DNA from: Acidimicrobiia bacterium
GTDB taxonomy: Bacteria > Actinomycetota > Acidimicrobiia > Acidimicrobiales > SZUA-35
Direction of reading: 5' to 3'
Length of the DNA: 5,619 bases
Assembly (NCBI GenBank): GCA_029857855.1
Contig: JAOUGG010000232.1
Span: 1-5,619, forward strand
Below, one piece after another: positions 1 to 5,544 of the stretch. How positions within the stretch are numbered: position 1 is the stretch's first letter; each line of letters begins with the position of its first letter. Made by a program: the position numbers and the translations under genes. The notes beneath the pieces are model-generated. The model was not told the origin of the DNA and made no database searches. It saw only the letters and a program-made list of their open reading frames with translations.

Positions 1-444
1 GCCGACGACGAGGCTGCTGTCGCCGAAGCCGTCGACCATACGTTCCTTGCGGCACTCAAGATAGAGGTGGCCGCCGACAACAAAGACGTCGCGCCCGTTG
101 GCGGCAGGAAACGTGTCGAGGGCGTCGACGATCGGCTTGGAGTCGTCTTCGCTGCGGGGAGCGGCGGTCAGGCTGGACAGCACGACTTGGTCGGGCCGCA
201 GATAGCTGACGGTGAAGGTCCCCTCCCGCTCGACGTTGCGGTACGTGGCATGGCGAGGGGTGCAGACGAAGCCGAAGTAGGGGCCCCAACCCATCGGTGT
301 GACCATGTGCTTGGGTGCCAGGTCGATGTCACCGCCGGGATCGACCGTTCCGACCAGGACGAGCGGAGCGACGGTGAAGACCCGCTCCCAGAGGCCGGCG
401 GTGGGATCAAGGGAGATGTAGTTGGCCAGCGAGATGCTTCCCAT
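1..444 (-). CDS. Flavin reductase-like domain protein, partial (C-terminus beyond left edge)
   Basis: The reverse-strand frame stays open for 148 codons from an ATG at 444 to the window edge, so the C-terminus is missing. The N-terminal part resembles the FMN-binding split-barrel flavin reductase-like family: a first strand around residues 24-36 (VAPLVLVGTVDPGG), then DLAPKHMVTPMGW (41-53), FGFVCTPRHATYRN (57-70) and GTFTVSYLRP (75-84). In this family the segment running through the H-A-T-x-R-N stretch and the following 'G-x-F-x-V' strand sits at the flavin phosphate. The start is well supported: AGAGGAG lies six bases before the ATG. Members reduce or bind free flavin, or act as small flavin-dependent oxidoreductases in the cytoplasm; the substrate cannot be told from here. 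It is divergent to pckG with no evident functional link. Family call fairly sure, exact role unknown. Confidence 0.85.
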   Translation of the reverse strand, partial: MGSISLANYISLDPTAGLWERVFTVAPLVLVGTVDPGGDIDLAPKHMVTPMGWGPYFGFVCTPRHATYRNVEREGTFTVSYLRPDQVVLSSLTAAPRSEDDSKPIVDALDTFPAANGRDVFVVGGHLYLECRKERMVDGFGDSSLVVG

Positions 445-450
445 TCGGTT

Positions 451-457
451 CTCCTCT
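451..457 (-). promoter_or_regulatory. Shine-Dalgarno of the flavin reductase gene
   Basis: Read on the minus strand this is AGAGGAG, ending six bases before the ATG at 444. It is a strong ribosome binding site and fixes the start of the partial flavin reductase gene. Confidence 0.8.
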
Positions 458-458
458 A

Positions 459-495
459 TCAAGTCCAGATTAACCCAGGTCGGGTGTGGACTTGA
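459..495. repeat. Interrupted inverted repeat upstream of the flavin reductase gene
   Basis: TCAAGTCC (459-466) and GGACTTGA (488-495) are perfect 8-bp inverted arms. Inside them ACCC (473-476) and GGGT (482-485) can pair around AGGTC, so the whole element could fold as a two-part stem-loop. It lies 15-51 bp ahead of the flavin reductase ATG. It also covers a possible minus-strand -10 (TAATCT, 472 to 467) and the place where its -35 would fall. It may be an operator or an mRNA leader structure; function is inferred only. Confidence 0.4.
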
Positions 496-575
496 CGGGA
501 CTTTAGCCACTTTCGCCGCCGCCGACGGTGGTGATTGACTGGTGTTGACGGTTGGGCATCTGACATGGACCGGGG

Positions 576-589
576 GGGACGATCGTCCC
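576..589. promoter_or_regulatory. Perfect 14-bp palindrome ahead of pckG (putative operator)
   Basis: GGGACGATCGTCCC is a perfect palindrome ending 37 bp before the pckG GTG, in a gene-free stretch. Position and symmetry suit a dimeric regulator of gluconeogenic gene expression. I do not recognise it as the site of a named regulator, and no convincing -35/-10 pair could be placed around it. Confidence 0.35.
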
Positions 590-626
590 TGGACGCAATC
601 GGACCTCTTGGTGCAGACTCGGAACC

Positions 627-2477
627 GTGAACGCGCCTGACTACGTGAACCATGCTGCCCTGAAGGCCTGGGTCGACGAAACCGTCGCCCTGTGCAAACC
701 GGCCGAGGTGCACTGGTGTGACGGATCCGACGAGGAGTACGACCGTCTGTGTCAGGAACTGGTCGATGCCGGCACGTTCATCCGCCTCAACGACGCGAAG
801 CGCCCCAACAGCTTTCTCGCCCGGTCCGACCCGAGTGATGTGGCCCGCGTCGAGGACCGCACGTTCATCTGCTCACGCACCGCCGATGATGCCGGTCCGA
901 CGAACAACTGGATGGATCCCGACGAGATGAAGGGCATCCTGGGCGGCTTGTTCGACGGCTGCATGGCCGGCCGCACCATGTACGTGATCCCGTTCAGCAT
1001 GGGTCCGCTCGGGTCCGATATCGCCCAACTGGGCGTCGAGATCACCGACTCCGCCTATGTGGCGGTGAACATGAAGATCATGACCCGTATGGGTCGGCCC
1101 GCCGTCGAGGCGCTCGGGGACGACGGCGACTTCGTCCCCTGCCTTCACACCGTCGGTGCGCCGCTGGCCGAGGGCGACGAGGATGTGCCGTGGCCCTGCA
1201 ATCCCGATGAGAAGTACATCGTGCACTTCCCCGAGGAGCGGTCGATCTGGAGCTACGGCAGTGGCTACGGCGGCAACGCCCTGCTGGGCAAGAAGTGTCT
1301 CGCCCTCCGAATCGCGTCGACGATGGCCCGCGACGAGGGATGGCTGGCCGAACACATGCTGATCATGGGCGTCACCGATCCCGGCGGGGAGAAGACGTTT
1401 GTCGCCGCCGCCTTCCCGAGCGCCTGCGGCAAGACCAACTTCGCCATGCTGGTTCCGCCCCCGTCGTTCCAGGAGGAGGGCTGGAAGGTCACCACCATCG
1501 GCGACGACATCGCCTGGATCAAGCCGTCGCCCGACGACGGCAAGCTCTACGCCATCAACCCCGAGGCCGGTTACTTCGGCGTGGCCCCCGGCACCTCGTA
1601 TGACACGAACCCGTCGGCGATGGAGTCGATCCGCGCCAACTCGATCTTCACCAACGTTGCCCTCACCGACGACGGCGACGTCTGGTGGGAGGGCATGGAC
1701 GGTGATCCACCGGCTCACGCCATCGACTGGCAGGGCAGCGACTGGACCCCCGACGCCGACCGCAAGGCCTCGCACCCCAACGCCCGGTTCACCGCTCCGG
1801 CCTCGCAGAACCCGGCCCTCGACCCCGACTGGGACGATCCAAAGGGGGTCCCGATCAACGCCTTTGTGTTCGGAGGTCGTCGATCGGGCACGATCCCGCT
1901 GGTCGTGCAGAGCTTCAACTGGGCCTACGGCGTGTTCATGGCCGCCACCATGGGGTCCGAGACGACGGCGGCGGCGTTCGGCCAGCAGGGGGTCGTCCGT
2001 CGCGATCCGTTCGCCATGTTGCCGTTCGCTGGTTACCACATGGGCGACTACATCAACCACTGGCTGTCGTTCGGTCGCAACATCTACAACCCGCCCCGCA
2101 TCTTCCAGGTCAACTGGTTCCGCCGCGACGACGATGGCTCGTTCGTCTGGCCGGGGTTCGGCGAGAACATGCGGATCCTGCAGTGGATCGTCGAGCGTTC
2201 CCGAGGCCGGGCGGTCGGTGTCGAGGGCCCACTGGGCTGGATGCCCCGTTACCACGACCTCAACTGGAAGGGCCTGGAGCAGTTCACCGAGCAGGAGTTC
2301 CTGGAGTGCCTCTCGGTCGATCGGGCCGACTGGGACGCCGAGCTGCTTCAGATCGAGGAGCTGTTCATGCGGCTCCACACCCGGCTGCCGTCGGAGATGA
2401 CGGCCATCCGATCGCTGGTGGCCGGTGCCCTCTGGCGTTCACCGAGCCACTGGGAGATGAATCCCGATCCGACCTGA
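627..2477 (+). CDS. pckG: Phosphoenolpyruvate carboxykinase (GTP)
   Basis: Converts oxaloacetate plus GTP to PEP, GDP and CO2, the first committed cytoplasmic step of gluconeogenesis; in actinobacteria it also joins the PEP-pyruvate-oxaloacetate node. The 616-residue product is close to the usual ~600-residue GTP-type length. Diagnostic motifs are in order: ARVE with substrate Arg74; YGSGYGGN (210-217) and Lys223 for substrate and Mn binding; His243 (EHM) as metal ligand; P-loop FPSACGKTN (263-271) with the hyper-reactive Cys267; kinase-2 GDDIAW (292-297) with Asp294; [10 protein letters not shown] (416-425) with a catalytic Arg; and NWFR plus FVWPGFGEN (496-499, 506-514), whose aromatic residues sandwich guanine. 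All expected catalytic residues are present. GTG at 627 is the only usual start after the in-frame stop at 561; no good Shine-Dalgarno precedes it, so leaderless or weak initiation is possible. The last ~25 residues are the least familiar part. Confidence 0.97.
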   Translation: MNAPDYVNHAALKAWVDETVALCKPAEVHWCDGSDEEYDRLCQELVDAGTFIRLNDAKRPNSFLARSDPSDVARVEDRTFICSRTADDAGPTNNWMDPDEMKGILGGLFDGCMAGRTMYVIPFSMGPLGSDIAQLGVEITDSAYVAVNMKIMTRMGRPAVEALGDDGDFVPCLHTVGAPLAEGDEDVPWPCNPDEKYIVHFPEERSIWSYGSGYGGNALLGKKCLALRIASTMARDEGWLAEHMLIMGVTDPGGEKTFVAAAFPSACGKTNFAMLVPPPSFQEEGWKVTTIGDDIAWIKPSPDDGKLYAINPEAGYFGVAPGTSYDTNPSAMESIRANSIFTNVALTDDGDVWWEGMDGDPPAHAIDWQGSDWTPDADRKASHPNARFTAPASQNPALDPDWDDPKGVPINAFVFGGRRSGTIPLVVQSFNWAYGVFMAATMGSETTAAAFGQQGVVRRDPFAMLPFAGYHMGDYINHWLSFGRNIYNPPRIFQVNWFRRDDDGSFVWPGFGENMRILQWIVERSRGRAVGVEGPLGWMPRYHDLNWKGLEQFTEQEFLECLSVDRADWDAELLQIEELFMRLHTRLPSEMTAIRSLVAGALWRSPSHWEMNPDPT

Positions 2478-2639
2478 TCCGAGCCGGTCCTCATCACGGA
2501 GAATCTCGCCGATTTCCGGCTCGAACACGAGTCGCTCGGCGCGATCACGCTGGCTCTGCTGCCCGAAGGCGCCGAGATTCCGAAACCGCCACAGGACCGT
2601 CTTGATGCCCTGGCCGGATCGGCCAGCCGACCAGGCTGA
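2478..2639 (+). pseudogene. Coding-like remnant after pckG (C-terminal fragment, no start codon)
   Basis: Beginning directly after the pckG TGA and in the same frame, 53 sense codons run to a TGA at 2637-2639. The translation looks like real protein rather than random frame: VLITENLADFRLEHES (residues 4-19) followed by LGAITLALLPEGAEIP (20-35) and a Pro/Ala-rich tail. There is no ATG, GTG or TTG in the frame, so it cannot be a free-standing gene. The 'V-x-I-T-x-N-x-x-D-F' pattern followed by a hydrophobic strand and 'L-P' resembles the C-terminal end of PIN-like toxin or nuclease domains (family resemblance by eye, weak). Most likely the remnant of a truncated gene; alternatives are read-through of the pckG stop or chance. 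Confidence 0.4.
2610..2626. terminator. Hairpin between convergent pckG and copZ-like gene
   Basis: CTGGCCG (2610-2616) and CGGCCAG (2620-2626) form a perfect 7-bp GC-rich stem with a three-base loop. It sits between two convergent genes, where a bidirectional terminator is expected. No T-tract follows on either strand, so this would be a non-canonical terminator of the kind often seen in actinobacteria. It overlaps the end of the coding-like remnant, so it could also be a fortuitous repeat. Confidence 0.35.
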
Positions 2640-2655
2640 CTCAGAGTACGGGCGC

Positions 2656-2892
2656 TCACAGGAGGCACACTCCCTCGTTTCTGAGTCGGTTGGTTTGCTC
2701 GACGTCGTAGCCCGCCTCGTCGATGGCGGCGATGATGCAGCCGTCATCACCGCCAACCACGGTGACGGTCTTGGTGTTGAGGTCGATGGCGACCCGCTCG
2801 ACTCCGTCGAGTGGGCGCAAGCGGTCGGTGATGGCGTTTAAGCAGTGGTCGCAGCTCATGCCGGGAACAGAGTAGGTGTGGGTGCTGGTCAC
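2656..2892 (-). CDS. copZ: Heavy-metal-associated (HMA) domain copper chaperone, CopZ-like
   Basis: A 78-residue single-domain protein of the Atx1/CopZ type. It carries Cu(I) in the cytoplasm and hands it to copper ATPases or regulators. The metal site is GMSCDHC (11-17), with Cys14 and Cys17. The rest fits the beta-alpha-beta-beta-alpha-beta fold: VERVAIDLNTKTVTVVGG (31-48) as the middle strands and IIAAIDEAGYDVE (53-65) as the last helix and strand. A second pair of cysteines, Cys52 and Cys76, lies outside the motif. GTG at 2892 is chosen because a MerR-type promoter ends six bases upstream, implying a leaderless mRNA; there is no Shine-Dalgarno. Copper is favoured over zinc or mercury by the CueR-like operator and the neighbouring DUF305 gene. 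The symbol is used for the family. Confidence 0.9.
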   Translation of the reverse strand: MTSTHTYSVPGMSCDHCLNAITDRLRPLDGVERVAIDLNTKTVTVVGGDDGCIIAAIDEAGYDVEQTNRLRNEGVCLL

Positions 2893-2898
2893 CCGTTG

Positions 2899-2930
2899 AT
2901 CATAGGGCTTCCAGTCGACTGGAAGGTCAA
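2899..2930 (-). promoter_or_regulatory. MerR/CueR-type promoter-operator of the copZ-like gene
   Basis: On the minus strand, -35 TTGACC (2930 to 2925) and -10 TATGAT (2904 to 2899) are separated by 20 bp, longer than the usual 17. The stretch between and touching them holds the perfect 18-bp palindrome CTTCCAGTCGACTGGAAG (2908-2925). An over-long spacer with a dyad inside it is the hallmark of MerR-family activators, which untwist the DNA on metal binding. The CTTCC...GGAAG arms match known CueR-type copper operators such as that of E. coli copA. The predicted first transcribed base is the G of the GTG codon at 2892. No MerR-family gene is in the window, so the activator is encoded elsewhere. 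Confidence 0.82.
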
Positions 2931-2979
2931 GAGGATGTGATCGTAGGTGCGTGCGTGAGGTCGCGTACAGTCGACTTGC

Positions 2980-2996
2980 TACTACAGTTCGTCGTA
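2980..2996 (+). promoter_or_regulatory. BlaI-type operator 1 at the rhodanese-blaI-M56 operon start
   Basis: TACTACAGTTCGTCGTA: an inverted repeat TACTAC-N5-GTCGTA whose arms match at five of six positions. BlaI/MecI repressors are known to bind dyads with TACTAC/TACA-type half-sites, and the operon downstream encodes such a repressor, so autoregulation is likely. The last base is the A of the probable ATG at 2996. A possible -10, TACAGT (2983-2988), lies inside the site, so bound repressor would block RNA polymerase directly; no clear -35 is seen. Sister sites are at 5545-5561 and 5584-5600. Confidence 0.7.
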
Positions 2997-3484
2997 TGAA
3001 GACTGCTTCGAACTCTCACCGAACGTCCATCCGGTTCGTCGTGAGAGGGGTGTTGACATTCCGGGTTGCTCTCACTCTCATGATCGTGATCGGCGTAGCG
3101 GTCTCGGGCTGTGGAGGTCCTGACGTTGAGCCCGGCGCCTCGGCTGAGAACGCAATCCGGTTGCTGCCGGTTGAGGACTTCGAAGCCTTTGTCGAAGACA
3201 CGCCTGAGAGTGCACTCATCAACGTCCACATCCCGTATGAGGGTCACATCGCCAGTACGGACGAGTTTGTCGCATTCGACCGGATTCTCGACTGGGAAGG
3301 GTTGCCCGAAGATCGCTCAGAAGTGATTGTCCTGTACTGTCGATCCGGGAGCATGTCCGGCCAAGCGGCTCGAGATCTCGCCGAGGCGGGGTACACCAAC
3401 ATCGTCGACCTTGAAGGCGGCATGAACGCTTGGGCCGCGTCAGGGCGAACACTTGAGTCGGATCCCCCACCCGGATCCGGCTGA
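2996..3484 (+). CDS. Rhodanese-domain lipoprotein (putative sulfurtransferase)
   Basis: A 162-residue exported protein. After a basic N-region (to about residue 23) comes a hydrophobic stretch (24-36) and a lipobox VSGC with Cys39, so it should be anchored to the outer face of the membrane. The rhodanese domain covers about 54-150: INVHIPYEGHIASTDEF (75-91), strand VIVLYC (110-115) with active-site loop CRSGSMS (Cys115), and GYTNIVDLEGGMNAW (132-146). Rhodaneses carry a persulfide on this Cys and move sulfane sulfur; outside the cell the acceptor is unknown. ATG 2996 gives a sensible signal peptide. A GTG at 2951 in the same frame would add 15 residues and put operator 1 inside the gene, so it is less likely. 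There is no Shine-Dalgarno, and a leaderless mRNA is plausible. First gene of the blaI-M56 operon; a role in metal or thiol stress is inferred from context. Confidence 0.82.
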   Translation: MKTASNSHRTSIRFVVRGVLTFRVALTLMIVIGVAVSGCGGPDVEPGASAENAIRLLPVEDFEAFVEDTPESALINVHIPYEGHIASTDEFVAFDRILDWEGLPEDRSEVIVLYCRSGSMSGQAARDLAEAGYTNIVDLEGGMNAWAASGRTLESDPPPGSG

Positions 3485-3515
3485 GTGCCACTTCCTGCAA
3501 ATCACGGACCGCGGG

Positions 3516-3549
3516 CCAGTGGAGGATCGGTTGATCCATGGTTCACTGG
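3516..3549 (+). other. Intercistronic stem-loop before blaI
   Basis: In the 100-bp gap between the rhodanese gene and blaI, CCAGTG (3516-3521) pairs with CACTGG (3544-3549), and inside it GGATC (3524-3528) pairs with GATCC (3533-3537) around a GGTT loop. The internal loop is asymmetric (2 versus 6 bases). It could be an mRNA processing or stabilising structure, or a partial attenuator lowering repressor yield. No T-run follows, so it is not a classical terminator. Confidence 0.35.
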
Positions 3550-3573
3550 TTGGCGACGATGAACGGCCGGCTG

Positions 3574-3579
3574 AGGAGG
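3574..3579 (+). promoter_or_regulatory. Shine-Dalgarno deciding the blaI start
   Basis: A perfect AGGAGG ends five bases before GTG 3585. This selects the short, family-typical start over the GTG at 3453, which would add 44 residues and overlap the rhodanese gene. Confidence 0.85.
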
Positions 3580-3584
3580 ACCTG

Positions 3585-3944
3585 GTGACCACGCGACGGC
3601 CGATAGGTGCCCTCGAGGACGAGGTCATGGAGTATCTGTGGGCGACGGAAGGCCCCGCCACTCCCGCCGAGGTCCATCAGGCTGTTGCGCCTGATCTGGC
3701 TTACACCACGGTGATGACGGTTCTGACTCGGTTGTGGACCAAGGAGCTGTTGACCAGGGAGGCCAAGGGGAGGGCGTTTGCGTACAGCCCGGTTCGTAGT
3801 GAGGCGCAACACCGTGCCGAGTTGATGCAAACCGCGCTGGACGACAGCGCCGATCGGGAAGCGGTACTGAGCTCGTTCGTCGCATCCCTCAGTCGAGCCG
3901 ACGTCAAGAGGCTCCGAAGCCTCCTCAAAGGGGAGTCTTCGTGA
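3585..3944 (+). CDS. blaI: BlaI/MecI/CopY-family transcriptional repressor
   Basis: A 119-residue winged-helix repressor of the usual family length. It begins right before the first helix (IGALEDEVMEYLWA, 7-20) and has the family signature AYTTVMTVLTRLWTKELLTRE (39-59), which contains the DNA-recognition helix, then the wing GRAFAYSP (62-69). The C-terminal half (71-115) is the helical dimerisation arm; SSFVASLS (96-103) lies where BlaI-type repressors are cleaved by their BlaR1 partner (site inferred). There is no cysteine at all and no C-terminal CxC pair, so it cannot bind copper as CopY does; signal input must come from another protein, presumably the M56 product. It overlaps the M56 start by four bases (GTGA), indicating translational coupling. 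It probably represses its own operon, the DUF305 gene and the unit leaving at right through the TACTAC-N5-GTCGTA sites. The symbol denotes the family; a beta-lactam role is not implied. Confidence 0.92.
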   Translation: MTTRRPIGALEDEVMEYLWATEGPATPAEVHQAVAPDLAYTTVMTVLTRLWTKELLTREAKGRAFAYSPVRSEAQHRAELMQTALDDSADREAVLSSFVASLSRADVKRLRSLLKGESS

Positions 3945-4828
3945 ACGTCGAATTCGTCCTTCCCGGCTTGGCCGTTTTGGCTGTGGCGGTTGCACTGGGA
4001 GCGGGGCGATGGCCGTTGGTGCCGCGGGCCAATGTGTGGGCGTTGACAACGGTTGCGGTGGTAGCGGCGACGACGGTCACTTCGGTGGTGGCAACGATGG
4101 TTGCCGGGTTTGTGCTCGGCCCGGTACGACGGGCGGAGGTTGTGGAGTGGTGCCGTATCCTGCCTCTGCACCACGAGGTCACCACCCTGGAGGGAATCGC
4201 CGCCAGCGTCGCCTCAGCCGTGATGGCTCTGCGAGTCGTTCTGGTGATGAGGCGGCGCCAGGCTGCTTCCGTGTCAACCGATGGCCGACGAGTCGCCGTG
4301 CTCGAGACGGCCAAGCCCGTGGCGTATGCCGCCCCCGGCAAGCCGGGCTGTGTGGTCGTGTCAACCGGATTGCTGTCGGTCCTCGAGCCTCGGGAGCGAC
4401 AGGTGGTGTTCGCTCACGAGCGGGCCCACCTGCAGCTGGCCCACCATCGCCTTCTTCTCGCCGGGGCTTTGTCGGTGGCCGTAGTGCCGATTCTTGCGCC
4501 GCTCGTGCAACGACTTCGTCTGGCCACCGAGCGTCAGGCCGACGAGCAGGCCGTGATCGCGATGGGCGGTGATCGCCAATTGGTGGCGACGGCGATCACG
4601 AAGGCTGCGATCACCAAGTCCTCCTTCCATGGGCTCGTGCCGGCCATCAGCGGCGCCTCGGTTGTTGCCCGGGTGGAAGCGTTGATCGGAGCACCACCCA
4701 GCCGGTGGACCGACCGAACCGGGGTGGTCCTGGCTGCGGTCGGCACAGCAGCGGTTGTCGGCGCAGGCTCGATCCAGATGCACCATATCTGGGTGCTTGC
4801 GGAGCACATCTGTCGCGGCCAGGGCTAA
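3941..4828 (+). CDS. M56-family membrane metallopeptidase, BlaR1-like without sensor domain
   Basis: A 295-residue integral membrane zinc peptidase that partners the preceding repressor. Likely membrane helices lie at about 5-21, 33-60, 83-103 and 258-279, with another hydrophobic helix at 170-189 inside the peptidase domain. The catalytic motif is HERAH (159-163), and Glu197 of ERQAD is the expected third zinc ligand, so it should be active. BlaR1/MecR1 proteins carry a large C-terminal penicillin-binding domain outside the cell (about 600 residues in total); here the chain stops 16 residues after the last helix. That tail holds Met280, His281, His282, His289 and Cys291, and the loop after helix 2 has His77-His78. 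On the BlaR1 topology both segments face outward and could bind metal (inference). GTG 3941 overlaps the blaI stop, and GGGGAG lies at 3930-3935. Proposed role: sense an envelope signal and inactivate the repressor. Confidence 0.88.
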   Translation: MNVEFVLPGLAVLAVAVALGAGRWPLVPRANVWALTTVAVVAATTVTSVVATMVAGFVLGPVRRAEVVEWCRILPLHHEVTTLEGIAASVASAVMALRVVLVMRRRQAASVSTDGRRVAVLETAKPVAYAAPGKPGCVVVSTGLLSVLEPRERQVVFAHERAHLQLAHHRLLLAGALSVAVVPILAPLVQRLRLATERQADEQAVIAMGGDRQLVATAITKAAITKSSFHGLVPAISGASVVARVEALIGAPPSRWTDRTGVVLAAVGTAAVVGAGSIQMHHIWVLAEHICRGQG

Positions 4829-4842
4829 CCGAGGGCTAACCG
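4821..4842. repeat. Tandem 11-bp duplication over the M56 stop codon
   Basis: AGGGCTAACCG occurs twice head to tail (4821-4831 and 4832-4842). The first copy contains the TAA stop of the M56 gene at 4826-4828. It looks like a recent slippage duplication; the coding sequence is not altered by it. Confidence 0.6.
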
Positions 4843-4864
4843 GCGCAGCCGCCTGGGGGCCGGT
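4839..4864. terminator. Weak hairpin between convergent M56 and DUF305 genes
   Basis: ACCGGC (4839-4844) can pair with GCCGGT (4859-4864) around a 14-base G/C-rich loop, within the 36 bp separating the two convergent stop codons. The stem is short and there is no T-tract, so it is offered only as the likeliest place for transcription to end in both directions. Confidence 0.3.
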
Positions 4865-5479
4865 CTACTGGCAGGAGCGGTCGCTGGCACCTTCGAATTC
4901 GGGGACTGGACGGGCCGCTGCCTCGTCGGCGGTTGCGGCGGGGCCGTTGTCGGAGATGTCGGCGATCAGCCAGTCCATCTCGTCGATCTCTCGGCGCTTT
5001 GCATCGATGATTCCCGTCGCAAGTTCGCAGACGCGATAATCCTGAATCTCGGCCCGTTCGCTGGTGAGAATGGCGATCGAGTGATGGGGGATCATGGCCC
5101 GCATCCAGGAGCGATCCTGAACGGTTGTCTGGCTCCGTACCAGCCAGAGTGACCCGGCGAACACGATGACAGCGCCCGCTGCGATGCCGATGTTGACCAT
5201 CGTGTTGCGGTACATGCTGAGCATGAAGCCCAGCATGATGACCGCCATCGTCGCGCCCATGAGTAGTGCCAAATAGACCCGGGTTTCGCTCCATCGTGCA
5301 TGGTCGAGGGCGACCGTGTTGAGGTACATCAGCCCGAACATCACGATTGTCGAGGTGAGGATCATGGCCCCGAACCGGCCATAGCTCATGTGTACGCCGC
5401 GTTGTTCCGACGTTTGACTGGTGTCGGTTGTTTCGGTCGTCCGCTCGGTCGAGTGATCTGAGTGGTTGCGTGTTGTCAC
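4865..5479 (-). CDS. DUF305-domain membrane protein (putative metal-stress envelope protein)
   Basis: A 204-residue protein with a polar Thr/Ser/His N-terminal tail (1-30), three membrane helices (about 36-54, 67-88 and 95-114) and a C-terminal DUF305 domain (about 118-172) with its signature SWMRAMIPHHSIAILTSERA (124-143): Met126, Met129, His132 and His133 are candidate metal ligands. The stretch from MSYGRFGAMI (31-40) onward is typical of actinobacterial members with this architecture. DUF305 proteins are often found beside copper-resistance genes, and the cyanobacterial member CopM binds copper. GTG 5479 is the only ATG/GTG start upstream of the internal ATG at 5389; AGGA lies 11 bases before it, somewhat far, while the internal ATG has no Shine-Dalgarno. 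The gene is convergent with the M56 gene and has operator 2 about 66 bp upstream. Topology, and hence which side the domain faces, is not settled. Confidence 0.88.
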   Translation of the reverse strand: MTTRNHSDHSTERTTETTDTSQTSEQRGVHMSYGRFGAMILTSTIVMFGLMYLNTVALDHARWSETRVYLALLMGATMAVIMLGFMLSMYRNTMVNIGIAAGAVIVFAGSLWLVRSQTTVQDRSWMRAMIPHHSIAILTSERAEIQDYRVCELATGIIDAKRREIDEMDWLIADISDNGPAATADEAAARPVPEFEGASDRSCQ

Positions 5480-5532
5480 TGTTTTGAACGTCCTGTGGTC
5501 GCGATCGTGGTCCCTCGCTCCGTACCCGCCAT
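5476..5532 (-). CDS. Possible 18-residue leader peptide coupled to the DUF305 gene
   Basis: Between operator 2 and the DUF305 start, an ATG at 5532 opens 18 codons (MAGTERGTTIATTGRSKQ). Its TGA overlaps the DUF305 GTG in a GTGA arrangement typical of translational coupling. It could raise initiation at the GTG, whose own Shine-Dalgarno is poorly spaced. No Shine-Dalgarno precedes this ATG, and the peptide has no recognisable features, so chance is a serious alternative. Confidence 0.22.
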   Translation of the reverse strand: MAGTERGTTIATTGRSKQ

Positions 5533-5544
5533 CGGGCAGGATGA

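Noticed and set aside
67..495. 142-codon plus-strand frame at the left end
   Set aside because: Opposite the flavin reductase gene, which has real domain motifs and a strong Shine-Dalgarno; this frame has neither.
873..2378. 501-codon open frame on the minus strand
   Set aside because: Lies wholly opposite pckG, which has every family motif. The translation is rich in Val, Asp, Gly, His and Arg as expected from the antisense of high-GC codons, with no recognisable domain.
1399..2400. 333-codon plus-strand frame inside pckG
   Set aside because: Ser/Arg/Pro/Thr-rich shifted-frame shadow of pckG, typical of high-GC genes.
2703..2708. GTCGTA half-site inside the copZ-like gene
   Set aside because: Only one arm is present, in coding sequence, with no matching arm at the proper spacing.
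3453..3584. 44-residue N-terminal extension of the BlaI-like repressor from GTG 3453
   Set aside because: Would overlap the rhodanese gene and exceed the family's usual length; AGGAGG sits five bases before GTG 3585, where family members normally begin.
3585..3944. CopY (copper-binding) identity for the repressor
   Set aside because: CopY needs a C-terminal CxCxxxxCxC copper site; this protein contains no cysteine.
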